Notes: generated by a model not told the origin, from the sequence alone. A stretch of 64,000 bases of DNA from Dermacentor variabilis (GCF_050947875.1 NC_134572.1:129981605-130045604); one strand, 5' to 3'. Shown: positions 11,533-21,254, counted from the first letter of the stretch. A program made the numbers and translations.

Positions 11533-14178
11533 CATTAGAAATGCGAAGATACAATGTAATATCCAAATGCGAAGATACAGTTTGATAAAAGGCAAAAAAG
11601 TGTCACTGGAAACAAAGTTCACTGCGCGTATACACAAAACCCCGCAACAAGATATTTAAATATACGTATAAGTCTCCAATAAATTTACGTATCTAAGAAA
11701 AAGTCACTGTATATAATGCGTCAAACAAGCCAAATAAACATGTTGCGCAATGAGAGATTCACAGAATCCTAGATCCCACCCCCATTCCATCCACTCCTCC
11801 CGTTGTATCACGCGCGAAGGAAGGCGGCGCGCTTGCTCCCCGCTTTTCTCTTTTGCGCACACAAGACTGAGCCACCACCGTCGTCTCACCCATTCCAGCC
11901 CCCCCGTCCCCCTCTCTACGCTTTCACTCTCACATACAGCATGCGGCGCGTAGTCGCGATGTTATCGCCCTTGGACTTTATACGAAACATGAGGGCGACA
12001 GCGACGGCAGGAATGCGCCTGATTGTCCATATAATTGCTATCGCAATACTATATAATAGGACTATCCGGCAACTGAAGCGTCCCGTGGCCCATTACTGTC
12101 CGCGAAAGAAGTAACAAAATCGAACTTTCACCATGCGACAATTCGCTGCGCCACAACATTGTCTTTCTTTTTTTCTTTTTTAGGGCCGGGGCAACGAAAT
12201 GAAAAAGTGCAAGATATGTTGGCCACAATCGAATGGCTACTTTGGGCACCTAATGTAGCGCCCGAAAGAATATCGAAGAAAACGTGAGACACTTGGTCCA
12301 CCGAGAACCATACGCATACTGCTCGGTATCCTACACTGGCGAGACAAGACTTTCCGGAGAGGTTACGCTCAAGCGAACGCGGTGCGATTCGTCGAGTCCC
12401 CAAAGTGATGGCGGCGAGCGACGATAGTTTCTTTTCCTCGTCTGCTAGCCAGACAGTGCCCAAAATTCTGCCAGGCGAAAATCCACTCGGCCACAGAAAA
12501 GCGAACGCGCACCGAAGTGCGCCGCGCGGTGGTCGCAGTGACACGAGAAAAACGCATTCGCTCTGGCTGCCTCTGGCAGCCCGCGGGTAGCGTAGCGGGG
12601 ACAGAAAATTTGAAGAGGCTCAATGTTTCCTCGCGAACAAAAGTCGAAGCAGAAAAAGTAAACAAGAACGTAGTTATCTTGGTTGACTTTCGCCTTGACA
12701 TGGATGCTTTGGCTTAGGCGAAAAAAAAGTTTATATTTTTATGTGTCATGACGGCACAAATGAACCACCACAACGCTTTATCTCATCCGACCTCGCTGCT
12801 GGCTTTGTCAACTTGTCTGACAGTGTGTTGTTTCGCTTGTCTCGTTGTATGGTCCAATGTTAGACTTCAGAAAAGTGAATGCACCTTTGGCGTCCAATAT
12901 TTATAGTAGCATCAAACCCACAAAGTTCCGCAATTGAAAATCTAAAGCACAACTTTGGAAATGTCAATGCACCTTTCACATCAAAGGTTTGAGAACTTTA
13001 TACCCATAAATTTCGGAATTGACATCCATGCGCTGCGGAGGTTCCGTGGCCTCCGCAAGTTGCTGTGGCGAGCCCGTTCACCATCAAAACGCCCTTGAAA
13101 CTTTGTGCTCGGATGGGGCTGCTTGGCGTTATGTGACTCCCGGTGCATGGGCGCTGCCGCGAAACCCAGCCCGAGTTCTCAAGGTTCGCGCTGAAATGTC
13201 TTTTCGAGCGTGAAAAAGACATTCTAGAGAAAATTTAGAATGATTTCCGGCACCGGGGATTGCTTGGGTGGGCTGTGCGTGGACAGCACGAAAAAATTTC
13301 CTCGCCTTTTATTCCTTTTATTCTGTTTCCTCGCCCGGGCAGCGAGGAAACAGAATGTGAGAGTGTATAATACATGGGTAAATTACTGTTGAGCGCTTTA
13401 AGTTGCCAACTGCCTCATTGCCTTACATGAACAGTATACGAAAACAGCCTTAACATCGCATGCGCTGCGTTGTCCCACAGAAGCCTCTACTACCACTGCT
13501 GTCGGAGCAGTTCACTCACATGAACTTGCGCCATGCAAGTTCTTGTGCATTGCACGTTGGAATGACTGCCCAACTAAGCCCGAAGTATTTTCATTGCGGC
13601 GGTAGCGGCGTGTTGCAACGAGGGCCTAACACACAGATTGCATGTCGGCGCTATTTCCGAATCGTTGACGTAAACATTTTTTCACCTTGTAGCATGGTAC
13701 GTGACGCATTATTTTTAGAGTTTAGCCGGCTTTAACAATGTCGCAAGTTCTCGTTGTGCGTCACGTAAGAAAGAGCCTAATAGGTTTTCTAATGAGGACG
13801 ATATTTCTCAATCGGTATCCTAGTAGATGCTTCCAAAAAGAGCTCATTGCTAAGGTCAAAGGTCTTTTGCGTTTAAAAGTGAAAAGAGAGGTCCAAAGAC
13901 TAGCTTAAGTTAAAGTCGGGTGCTATAAATTGGATCATAAAATTCGACAGGCGGCTTTGAAAGGATATGTCATAGTAATACCTCGAGTGAAGAACCCCCC
14001 CCCCCCTAGTGCGTTTCAGCCACGAAGCGCACCGTAAGGCTTGCGCACGCGTTCTCAGTTCCCACAATCTGCTGCACACGAAGCACGCTGCCACCTAATT
14101 AATATGCGAACTGCTCCTTGCGCAAGAGCTTTCTCAAAATGGAGCAGCAGAGCTCTGTGCTTGAACAACCAACGACAA
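11533..14178. other. Unassigned sequence
   Basis: No coding frame here resembles a known protein. A diverged tandem repeat at 12871-13025 is listed separately, and a poly-C run lies near 13987-13997. Candidate frames at 11803-12114 and 12369-12701 are arginine- or serine-rich and lack recognisable features. Confidence 0.4.
12871..13025. repeat. Diverged tandem repeat, ~95-bp unit, about 1.6 copies
   Basis: The block 'tgaatgcacctttggcgtc ... ttccgcaattga' is followed by a related block 'tcaatgcacctttcacatc ... ttcggaattga'. Shared landmarks are aatgcaccttt, a caaa/cccataaa A-rich middle and the tt(c)cg(c/g)aattga end. There is no coding potential. Confidence 0.5.
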
Positions 14179-14182
14179 CCTT
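14179..14182. repeat. Target site duplication (left copy), CCTT
   Basis: CCTT directly precedes the 5' LTR and is repeated at 21165-21168 directly after the 3' LTR. The 4-bp length fits Ty3/gypsy integrases and shows that these two LTRs belong to one insertion event. Confidence 0.75.
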
Positions 14183-14320
14183 TGTTGCGATTCGCCTGCG
14201 ACACGTGGTTTTGCCGGCGCGACTGCGGCGGGGCGGCAGACAATTTTGGCCCGATCGTCGTCGCCGCAACACTCATCGCCAGGTGTTTCCAGGCGCGACT
14301 GCGGCGATGCGACCGCCTAG

Positions 14321-14565
14321 GGATCATCCTCGCATTCCAGTCATTGTGCCAGAACCAGGCGATGCGAAAGCAGGGATTATCATCGCATTCCAGTCATTGT
14401 GCCCGAAACAGGCGATGCCAAAGCAGGGATCATCCTCTCATTCCAGTCATTGTGCCCGAAACAGGCGATGCCAAAGCAGGGATCTCGTTCCAGTCATTAT
14501 GCCCGAATCAGGCGATGCCAAAGCAGGGACCATCCTCTCATTACAGTCATTGTGTCCGACCGGCA
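14321..14565 (+). repeat. Tandem subrepeats within U3 of the 5' LTR
   Basis: About five units of 47-53 bp sharing 'ttccagtcattgtgcc', 'aggcgatgc' and 'aaagcaggga'. The same array occurs in the 3' LTR (20491-20729), but one unit there lacks 6 bp (atcctc). Direct repeats of this kind in U3 often act as enhancer-like sequence; that role is inference here. Confidence 0.9.
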
Positions 14566-14703
14566 GCGCCACGACAGGGTGCTACGAGATCGTGCTCGAC
14601 ATGGTGCTACGGCATCGCTACGACAGTGTGCGTCACCATTAGTCCATTGTACATTCACGTGCTCGTCTTTTGAGGGGTTCCTTCTTGCCCTCAACTGCGA
14701 GAG

Positions 14704-14710
14704 TATAAAA
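14704..14710 (+). promoter_or_regulatory. LTR TATA box
   Basis: TATAAAA inside gagtataaaaacagctg, about 118 bp upstream of the AATAAA. The identical copy is at 20868-20874 in the 3' LTR. It is the likely core promoter for the genomic RNA, with initiation expected near 14735. Confidence 0.75.
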
Positions 14711-14821
14711 ACAGCTGCCCCCGGACGCCAAAAGGGAGGGCTCCGATTTCTTCTGTTGAGTGAAGTGCTCTCCCGTCTCTCTACTTCGGTCAACCTGAAC
14801 GGTAACTCTTTGCGATGTTAA

Positions 14822-14827
14822 AATAAA
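14822..14827 (+). promoter_or_regulatory. LTR polyadenylation signal
   Basis: AATAAA in 'gttaaaataaacaagttg', followed by a GT-rich 'gttgtttcgttgtt' stretch as expected of a cleavage region. In the 3' LTR the same signal is at 20986-20991 and would terminate the element's RNA. Confidence 0.75.
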
Positions 14828-15002
14828 CAAGTTGTTTCGTTGTTACCAGTCGACTCATGCTTTGCCGGGACCTTCGGATGCTGCCAGTTGTACCCCAGGC
14901 CGCCAGGCCAACGCTACCCTTGGGGCTTGCGACCCAGGTACAACCACGGGCGTCAGCGCCGAGTTCCCAACAGATCGTACCAGCAGTCCGATCCCAAACA
15001 TC

Positions 15003-15020
15003 TGGTGGCAGCGGTGGGAT
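15003..15020 (+). promoter_or_regulatory. Primer binding site, tRNA-Leu type
   Basis: tggtggcagcggtgggat begins two bases after the 5' LTR. Its reverse complement, atcccaccgctgcca plus the CCA tail, matches from memory the 3' end of metazoan tRNA-Leu of the AAG/UAG isoacceptor type. It would prime minus-strand cDNA synthesis. Confidence 0.8.
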
Positions 15021-15354
15021 CGCCTCCGACTTCAAACAACTGTCTGCCAGCGGTGAGATCGCGACAACGGAGGCCAGCAGCGAAGAGATGCAGTTGACGG
15101 TATGCTGAGCAGCTCAACGACGATCCGGGAGCAGTGCAACGAGCCCTGTGTGACGACTGGTTGCCTGCAGCGGAAGGACTGCGCGGAATTCCTGCCTGCG
15201 AGGTTTGGTGAGTGCGGGACTTTCTTCTTCTGAGCTTTGCCAGGCTTTTTGTTAGTGTCAGAAACAGAGCTGGTAATTGTGGTTGTCGTTGCTGCCGGGT
15301 TAGTTTGCGGCAAGACAATAGCAAGCAGTAGAGAAAGCAGCATTCAGAGCAGCC
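15021..15354 (+). other. 5' untranslated leader of the LTR element
   Basis: A 334-bp leader between the primer binding site and the gag-pol start codon, without a long ORF. It includes 'gaggtttggtgagtgcggg', which contains a GT that could act as a splice donor, though no subgenomic message is needed for this gene layout. RNA packaging signals would be expected here but cannot be read directly. Confidence 0.6.
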
Positions 15355-18300
15355 ATGGATTTGAAGTCGTTGCGCAAACCGAAATTGTTGGAGCTTGCAA
15401 GAGAGTTGGGTCTGGATGTCTCAGACAAACTAAGAAAACCTGAACTGCTAAAGGCTATTCTTGAGTTAGAGGCTGAGGATGACGAGCTGTCGGAATGCCT
15501 TGAGACTATTGAGGAGAGGTCAAAAAGACAGGAGCGCGAACTTAAAGAGCAAAAAGAGAAACAGGAGCGCGAACTTAAAGAACAGAAAGAAAAAGAAGAG
15601 CGTGAACGTAAAGAACAGAAAGAGCGAGAGCAACAAGAGAAAAAAGAAGAGCGCGAACACGCTTTGGAAATGAAGCGTCTCGAGGTAGAGATGGAACGCG
15701 CTCGTAATGGAAGTCAGGCACACGGTGCAGGAGAACGAGTATTGTTCAAAATGACTGACCTGATGCGGCCGTTTAAGCTTGGAGAGGACATTGGTTTGTT
15801 CCTGGTTAACTTTGAGCGAACGTGCGAGAAGCAGGGGTTCTCTCGGGAAACGTGGCCACAGCGCTTGCTCACTTTGTTACCCGGCGAGGCGGCCGACGTA
15901 GTCGCTCGCTTGGATAGAGAGGAGGCAGAGGATTTCGACACAGTGAAATCGAGTCTTCTAAAAAAGTACCGGCTGTCTGCGGAGGCGTTCCGTCGGAAGT
16001 TTCGGGAAAATGAGAAAGGCAGAAGTGAGTCATATACAGAGTTTGCGTACAGGCTTATGTCGAACATGCAGGAGTGGCTCAAAGAAGAGAAAGCGTTTGG
16101 TGACCACGATAAAGTTCTGCAGTGCTTCGGGCTAGAACAGTTTTATAGTCGGTTACCGGAGAACGTGCGATACTGGGTCTTGGATAGGCCAGACGTGAGT
16201 ACGGTGGCTAGAGCCGCTGAGCTAGCCGAGGAGTTTGTGACGCGTCGAGCTCGCGGAGCTAAGGACGGTCAAAAGGGTGAATTTGGCTCGAAGTTTGAGA
16301 GGCCGAAGTTCACACCCATGAGAGCAAAGGGGAACACGCGTAGTGCGGATGCGAGTGGAAGCAGTGCGACCGAACCTAAGGAGACGGCGGCAGCCGAAGC
16401 CGAACGCAGAAAGCGGTTCGAGATGAGGCAAGCGCGCGTTTGTTATACGTGCCAGAAGCCGGGTCACTTTTCGGCGCAGTGTCCGGAAACAACACCAAAA
16501 GTTGTGTTTTTTTCAATAGGCAGCACTGACGAGAACATGAAGCTTCTCGAGCCTTACATGCGAGACCTCCTCGTGAACGGGAAAGAGTGCCGAGTGCTTC
16601 GCGATTCCGCAGCTACGATGGATGTAGTTCACCCATCTTTCGTAGAACCCCATATGTTCACGGGCGAGTGCGCATGGATCAAGCAAGCCGTGGAAGCTCA
16701 TAGCGTGTGTCTGCCGGTAGCAAAAGTGCTTATTGAAGGACCTTTCGGAGCGCTTGAGACGGAGGCGGCAGTGTCATCTATGCTGCCACCCCAGTACCCG
16801 TACCTATTTTCAAACAGGTCCGATCACCTCCTGCGCGAGAAGGGGCTTTTGTTTGGTGAAGCTAGTGTTCAGGCCTTAACCAGATCGAAGGTTCGGGAGC
16901 TCGCTGCAAAGGCGGTAGTTGCGGGGCCGACGTTATCAAACAACGAAAAAGGGTCAGAGGCGCAGCAAGCTGATATTCCGAGCACGCCCGAACTGAATAA
17001 ACTTGAGTCTGTAACGTTAAAGGCGCCAGATACTGGAGAGGAAATGCCCGACACGGGAAAGTTAGAAGAGCTATCTACTGATTTGCTCATCGCGCCTACG
17101 TCAGACGGACTTGATAGGTTGCTAAAAGTCAGCCGGTCGGCTTTGATAGCCGAGCAAAAAAAGGATGGCAGCCTGGAAAACGTGCGCTGCAATGTCAAAG
17201 AAGGTATCGCCAGGAAAACTGCGCGTTTTGTGGAAAGAGGTGGAGTCCTGTACCGGAAGTATCTAGACCGCCGAGGAGTGGAGTTCGATCAGCTGGTCGT
17301 GCCTCAATGCTATCGTCAGGATCTGTTGCGCTTGTCACATGGGGGTTCGTGGTCCGGACACCTAGGAGTTAAGAAAACTAAGGACCGTCTCTTGCAAGAG
17401 TACTATTGGCCAGGGTGTTTTCGGGACGCAGACCATTTCGTGAGGACATGTGACACTTGTCAGCGGGTGGGCAAACCAGGGGACAAATCAAGGGCGCCGT
17501 TGAAATTGGTACCTATCATAACGGAGCCTTTTAGACGGCTCGTTATTGATACAGTGGGACCTCTGCCGGTAACAGCCACGGGGTACAGACACATTTTGAC
17601 TGTGATCTGCCCAGCGACAAAGTTCCCTGAAGCAGTGCCGCTTAAAGAACTCAGCTCAGTTGAGATAGTTAATGCACTACTGTCCATATTTGCGCGAGTT
17701 GGTTTCCCTGCGGAAATCCAATCAGATCAGGGCACAGTGTTTACTAGCGCTTTGACGACAACTTTTCTCGAAAGGTGTGGGGTAAAGCTGTTACACAGCT
17801 CAGTGTACCACCCACAGTCGAATTCCGTTGAGAAGCTCCACTCCGTCATGAAGCGCGTGTTGAGAGCCTTGTGTTTTGAACATCAAACTGACTGGGAGCT
17901 GTGTCTGCCTGGGGTGATGTTTGCTTTAAGGACCGCGCCGCATGCGGCTACGGGGTTTTCGCCAGCTGAACTGGTGTACGGTCGCTCGCTTCGATCTCCG
18001 CTTCGCATGCTTCGAGAATCATGGGAAGGTAGGGGCGACGACCCAGTCGTGGTGGAGTACGTACTTAAGCTCCTCGAACGCTTAAGAAGGGCACAGGAGT
18101 TGTCAGGTGAAGCAATGACAAAGGCCCAGCAGAGGGCCAAGGTTTATTATGATCGGACAGCCAGGGCCCGTCGTTTTGAGGTGGGCGATGAGGTCATGAT
18201 ATTGCGCACATCGCTAAACAACAAACTAGACGTGCAGTGGGAGGGCCCAGCACGAATTGTTCAGAAACTGTCGGACGTTAACTACGTGGTAAGTCTGCCA

Positions 18301-19866
18301 GGAAAGCGGAAAGCACAGCAAGTTTACCACTGTAATCTGCTCAAACCTTATAGACAAAGGGAAGCAGTGGTGTGCATGATGGTAAACGTTCCTGAAGAGC
18401 TTCCGGTCGAGCTTCCGGGACTAGGCTCAGTGACGAACAGGGAAGACACCGGTCAAGTCATTAGTGACCTTATCAGTAAAGCACCGCTGTCGCCTGAGCA
18501 GAAAACCGAACTACACCAGCTATTACAAGAGTTTGAAGGTCTGTTCTCTGAGAGGCCTGGTAGGACTTCTGTACTTACTCATGATATAGAACTTACCTCC
18601 CCAGAGCCAGTACGATCCAAGGCGTATCGGGTGTCACCCCGCCAGAGCGATATTATGGAGGCTGAGGTAAAGAAAATGCTACAGCTCGGTGTTATTGAGG
18701 CAGGTGAGAGTGATTATACCTCCCCTTTGATTTTAGTTGAGGCACCGGGCAAGGAACCTCGTCCTTGCGTCGACTACCGCAGGCTTAATTCCATCACTAA
18801 GGATCAAATTTATCCGATCCCTAACATCGAGGAGCGCCTTGAGAAAGTTAGTAGCGCTCAGTTTATTTCCACCCTAGATCTTGTCAGGGGTTATTGGCAG
18901 GTTCCACTTACAGAAGAGGCTAGTAGGTATGCGGCGTTCATTTCACCAATGGGAACATTCCGTCCTAAAGTGTTGAGTTTTGGTTTGAAGAACGCGCCAT
19001 ACTGTTTTTCAAGCCTCATGGATAAAGTGTTGCGGGGACAGCAAGAATTCGCTTTACCGTATCTAGACGACGTAGCGATATTCTCCGCATCCTGGTCTGA
19101 GCATATGACACACTTGCGGGCAGTGCTAACCCGCCTGCGCGAAGCGGGCTTGACAGTCAAGGCTCCTAAGTGCCAGTTAGCACAGGCCGAGGTTGTCTAC
19201 CTCGGTCACGTGATTGGTCAGGGTCGTCGCCGCCCCTCTGAAATAAAAGTGGCCGCTGTGCGAGACTTTCCGCAACCGCGCACCAAGACCGATATTCGGT
19301 CGTTCTTGGGTGTCGCCGGCTACTATCAGAGGTACATCCCTAGGTACTCTGATATCGCGGCTCCCCTGACGGATGCTCTAAGAAAAACAGAGCCTCAAAC
19401 AGTCGTCTGGGACGAGACAAAGGAAAGAGCTTTTAGCGCCCTAAAGAGTGCCCTAACAAACCAGCCTGTGCTACGATCGCCAGACTATACAACAGGGTTC
19501 ATTGTTCAGTGCGATGCTAGTGAGCGAGGCATGGGCGTTGTACTGTGCCAACGGGAAAATGGAGAAGTAGAACACCCCGTCCTGTATGCTAGTCGTAAGC
19601 TGACCAGTCGTGAGCAGGCGTATAGCGCCACCGAGAAAGAGTGTGCGTGTCTCGTGTGGGCCGTTCAGAAATTGTCATGCTATCTAGCCGGCTCGAGGTT
19701 TATCATTGAGACGGATCACTGCCCTCTCCAATGGCTGCAGACCATCTCTCCCAAAAATGGCCGCCTCCTGCGCTGGAGCCTCGCTTTACAACAATATTCC
19801 TTTGAGGTGCGTTACAAAAAGGGGAGTCTCAACGGTAACGCCGATGGCTTAAGTCGAAGCCCCTAA
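15355..19866 (+). CDS. gag-pol: Gag-pol polyprotein with integrase before reverse transcriptase (Gmr1-like)
   Basis: A single 1503-residue ORF; the start is the first ATG in good context (gcagccATGG). Domains in order: SAP-like helix pair (about 3-37); highly charged coiled coil rich in E/K/R/Q (about 40-120); capsid region whose second half (about 205-295, with LEQFYSRLPENVRYWV and AELAEEF) resembles a SCAN domain; CCHC zinc knuckle (C363, C366, H371, C376); retropepsin-like segment with D417-S-A; integrase zinc finger (H662, H669, C699, C702); integrase core D732, D791, E826; GPY/F-like module (about 955-1000); reverse transcriptase with TLDLVRGYWQVPL (D1175) and YLDD (D1238, D1239); RNase H with D1387, E1429 and D1454. 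The protein ends just after RNase H, where normal gypsy proteins continue into integrase. All catalytic carboxylates I checked are present. The protease has Ala rather than Gly after D-S. The Gmr1 group assignment rests on domain order and the capsid type. Confidence 0.95.
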   Translation: MDLKSLRKPKLLELARELGLDVSDKLRKPELLKAILELEAEDDELSECLETIEERSKRQERELKEQKEKQERELKEQKEKEERERKEQKEREQQEKKEEREHALEMKRLEVEMERARNGSQAHGAGERVLFKMTDLMRPFKLGEDIGLFLVNFERTCEKQGFSRETWPQRLLTLLPGEAADVVARLDREEAEDFDTVKSSLLKKYRLSAEAFRRKFRENEKGRSESYTEFAYRLMSNMQEWLKEEKAFGDHDKVLQCFGLEQFYSRLPENVRYWVLDRPDVSTVARAAELAEEFVTRRARGAKDGQKGEFGSKFERPKFTPMRAKGNTRSADASGSSATEPKETAAAEAERRKRFEMRQARVCYTCQKPGHFSAQCPETTPKVVFFSIGSTDENMKLLEPYMRDLLVNGKECRVLRDSAATMDVVHPSFVEPHMFTGECAWIKQAVEAHSVCLPVAKVLIEGPFGALETEAAVSSMLPPQYPYLFSNRSDHLLREKGLLFGEASVQALTRSKVRELAAKAVVAGPTLSNNEKGSEAQQADIPSTPELNKLESVTLKAPDTGEEMPDTGKLEELSTDLLIAPTSDGLDRLLKVSRSALIAEQKKDGSLENVRCNVKEGIARKTARFVERGGVLYRKYLDRRGVEFDQLVVPQCYRQDLLRLSHGGSWSGHLGVKKTKDRLLQEYYWPGCFRDADHFVRTCDTCQRVGKPGDKSRAPLKLVPIITEPFRRLVIDTVGPLPVTATGYRHILTVICPATKFPEAVPLKELSSVEIVNALLSIFARVGFPAEIQSDQGTVFTSALTTTFLERCGVKLLHSSVYHPQSNSVEKLHSVMKRVLRALCFEHQTDWELCLPGVMFALRTAPHAATGFSPAELVYGRSLRSPLRMLRESWEGRGDDPVVVEYVLKLLERLRRAQELSGEAMTKAQQRAKVYYDRTARARRFEVGDEVMILRTSLNNKLDVQWEGPARIVQKLSDVNYVVSLPGKRKAQQVYHCNLLKPYRQREAVVCMMVNVPEELPVELPGLGSVTNREDTGQVISDLISKAPLSPEQKTELHQLLQEFEGLFSERPGRTSVLTHDIELTSPEPVRSKAYRVSPRQSDIMEAEVKKMLQLGVIEAGESDYTSPLILVEAPGKEPRPCVDYRRLNSITKDQIYPIPNIEERLEKVSSAQFISTLDLVRGYWQVPLTEEASRYAAFISPMGTFRPKVLSFGLKNAPYCFSSLMDKVLRGQQEFALPYLDDVAIFSASWSEHMTHLRAVLTRLREAGLTVKAPKCQLAQAEVVYLGHVIGQGRRRPSEIKVAAVRDFPQPRTKTDIRSFLGVAGYYQRYIPRYSDIAAPLTDALRKTEPQTVVWDETKERAFSALKSALTNQPVLRSPDYTTGFIVQCDASERGMGVVLCQRENGEVEHPVLYASRKLTSREQAYSATEKECACLVWAVQKLSCYLAGSRFIIETDHCPLQWLQTISPKNGRLLRWSLALQQYSFEVRYKKGSLNGNADGLSRSP

Positions 19867-20352
19867 CGTAGGAATCAGCCTCAAAATTGTTTGTTACTGA
19901 TGTTTTTCTTCCTGAGGCAGGATTTTTTTTTAACATATTGCTTTTGTTTAGTGTTTCAAAGTGATGATATGCTTTCTAGTGCAATTTTTCAATTTGTGGA
20001 CGCGTTCTGAGTGATGCTAGACTACTGTAAGGAACTAGGCAGTGGTATAAAAAGGGGAAAGAGCCTGGCAGGGCTTAGTGAGGGTTGTGCCGTGCTTGCT
20101 GACTGAGCGGTTGAGTTTCAGCGTAGTTCTAACGCTTGCCGGGAACGAGAACAAAAATGTGAACTCTCCCGAAGTCACTTTGCAGTGTCCCGTGCGAACC
20201 TGAACAAGAGAACGGGGCCTTCTCTGTGCGCTGCGCTCAAGAAACGTCGAGGGACGCCCGACTTCGGTTATGAGCATCATCGAGCGACATCCCTCCGGAC
20301 AGCGGATGCAGTCCCCTGTCCATCGGGATCTCCTTCCCCCGGCGGGGCGGTC
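19867..20352 (+). other. 3' untranslated region of the LTR element, with an internal TATA
   Basis: 486 bp between the stop codon and the 3' LTR without coding capacity. At 20046-20053 there is TATAAAAA in a 'gtggtataaaaaggggaaa' context, which is promoter-like but lies outside the LTR. The last bases before the LTR (20341-20352, ggcggggcggtc) are the best candidate for the polypurine tract, although it is interrupted by pyrimidines. Confidence 0.6.
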
Positions 20353-21164
20353 TGTTGCGATTCGCCTGCGACACGTGGTTTTGCCGGCGCGACTGCGGCG
20401 GGGCGGCAGACAATTTTGGCCCGATCGTCGTCGCCGCAACACTCATCGCCAGGTGTTTCCAGGCGCGACTGCGGCGATGCGACCGCCTAGGGATCATCCT
20501 CGCATTCCAGTCATTGTGCCAGAACCAGGCGATGCGAAAGCAGGGATTATCATCGCATTCCAGTCATTGTGCCCGAAACAGGCGATGCCAAAGCAGGGAT
20601 CTCATTCCAGTCATTGTGCCCGAAACAGGCGATGCCAAAGCAGGGATCTCGTTCCAGTCATTATGCCCGAATCAGGCGATGCCAAAGCAGGGACCATCCT
20701 CTCATTACAGTCATTGTGTCCGACCGGCAGCGCCACGACAGGGTGCTACGAGATCGTGCTCGACATGGTGCTACGGCATCGCTACGACAGTGTGCGTCAC
20801 CATTAGTCCATTGTACATTCACGTGCTCGTCTTTTGAGGGGTTCCTTCTTGCCCTCAACTGCGAGAGTATAAAAACAGCTGCCCCCGGACGCCAAAAGGG
20901 AGGGCTCCGATTTCTTCTGTTGAGTGAAGTGCTCTCCCGTCTCTCTACTTCGGTCAACCTGACCGCCAACTCTTTGCGATGTTAAAATAAACAAGTTGTT
21001 TCGTTGTTACCAGTCGACTCATGCTTTGCCGGGACCTTCGGATGCTGCCAGTTGTACCCCAGGCCGCCAGGCCAACGCTACCCTTGGGGCTTGCGACCCA
21101 GGTACAACCACGGGCGTCAGCGCCGAGTTCCCAACAGATCGTACCAGCAGTCCGATCCCAAACA
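20353..21164 (+). repeat. 3' LTR
   Basis: 812 bp from TGTTGCG to AAACA. It has the same TATA (20868), AATAAA (20986) and subrepeats (20491-20729) as the 5' LTR. Differences seen are one 6-bp deletion in the subrepeats and three substitutions near 20961-20970. Confidence 0.95.
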
Positions 21165-21168
21165 CCTT
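21165..21168. repeat. Target site duplication (right copy), CCTT
   Basis: CCTT immediately after the terminal CA of the 3' LTR, matching 14179-14182. Confidence 0.75.
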
Positions 21169-21254
21169 GTTTTCTATATTTCGAATATATGAAAGTACTT
21201 GTCCGAAATCGGTAGTACAGAAAAGCAACCCAGCATTATATACGCCCCAGGAAA

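Larger units (their letters stand above)
14183..15000 (+). repeat. 5' LTR
   Basis: Begins TGTTGCGATTCGCC and ends CCGATCCCAAACA. It contains five tandem subrepeats in U3, a TATA box (14704), and an AATAAA signal (14822) that would place the end of R near 14840. The remaining ~160 bp is U5. It is almost identical to 20353-21164 over its whole length. Confidence 0.95.
14183..21164 (+). mobile_element. Complete Gmr1-like Ty3/gypsy LTR retrotransposon
   Basis: A 6982-bp element with TG...CA LTRs of 818 and 812 bp, a primer binding site right after the 5' LTR, one long gag-pol ORF, a ~490-bp 3' untranslated region and a GC-rich purine stretch before the 3' LTR. A CCTT duplication flanks it. By eye the two LTRs differ by three clustered substitutions (in the 'cctgaacggtaac' / 'cctgaccgccaac' segment) and one 6-bp indel in a tandem subrepeat, about 0.4% substitutions, so the insertion is young. 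In pol the integrase precedes reverse transcriptase, the reverse of ordinary gypsy elements and the hallmark of the Gmr1 group. No stop or frameshift interrupts the ORF, so it may be autonomous. Confidence 0.93.

Noticed and set aside
14041..14821. ORFs of 140-210 codons on both strands in the 5' LTR, repeated at 20270-20985
   Set aside because: They arise from the LTR subrepeats, whose unit length keeps several frames open at once. They occur in both LTRs and have no protein-like features.
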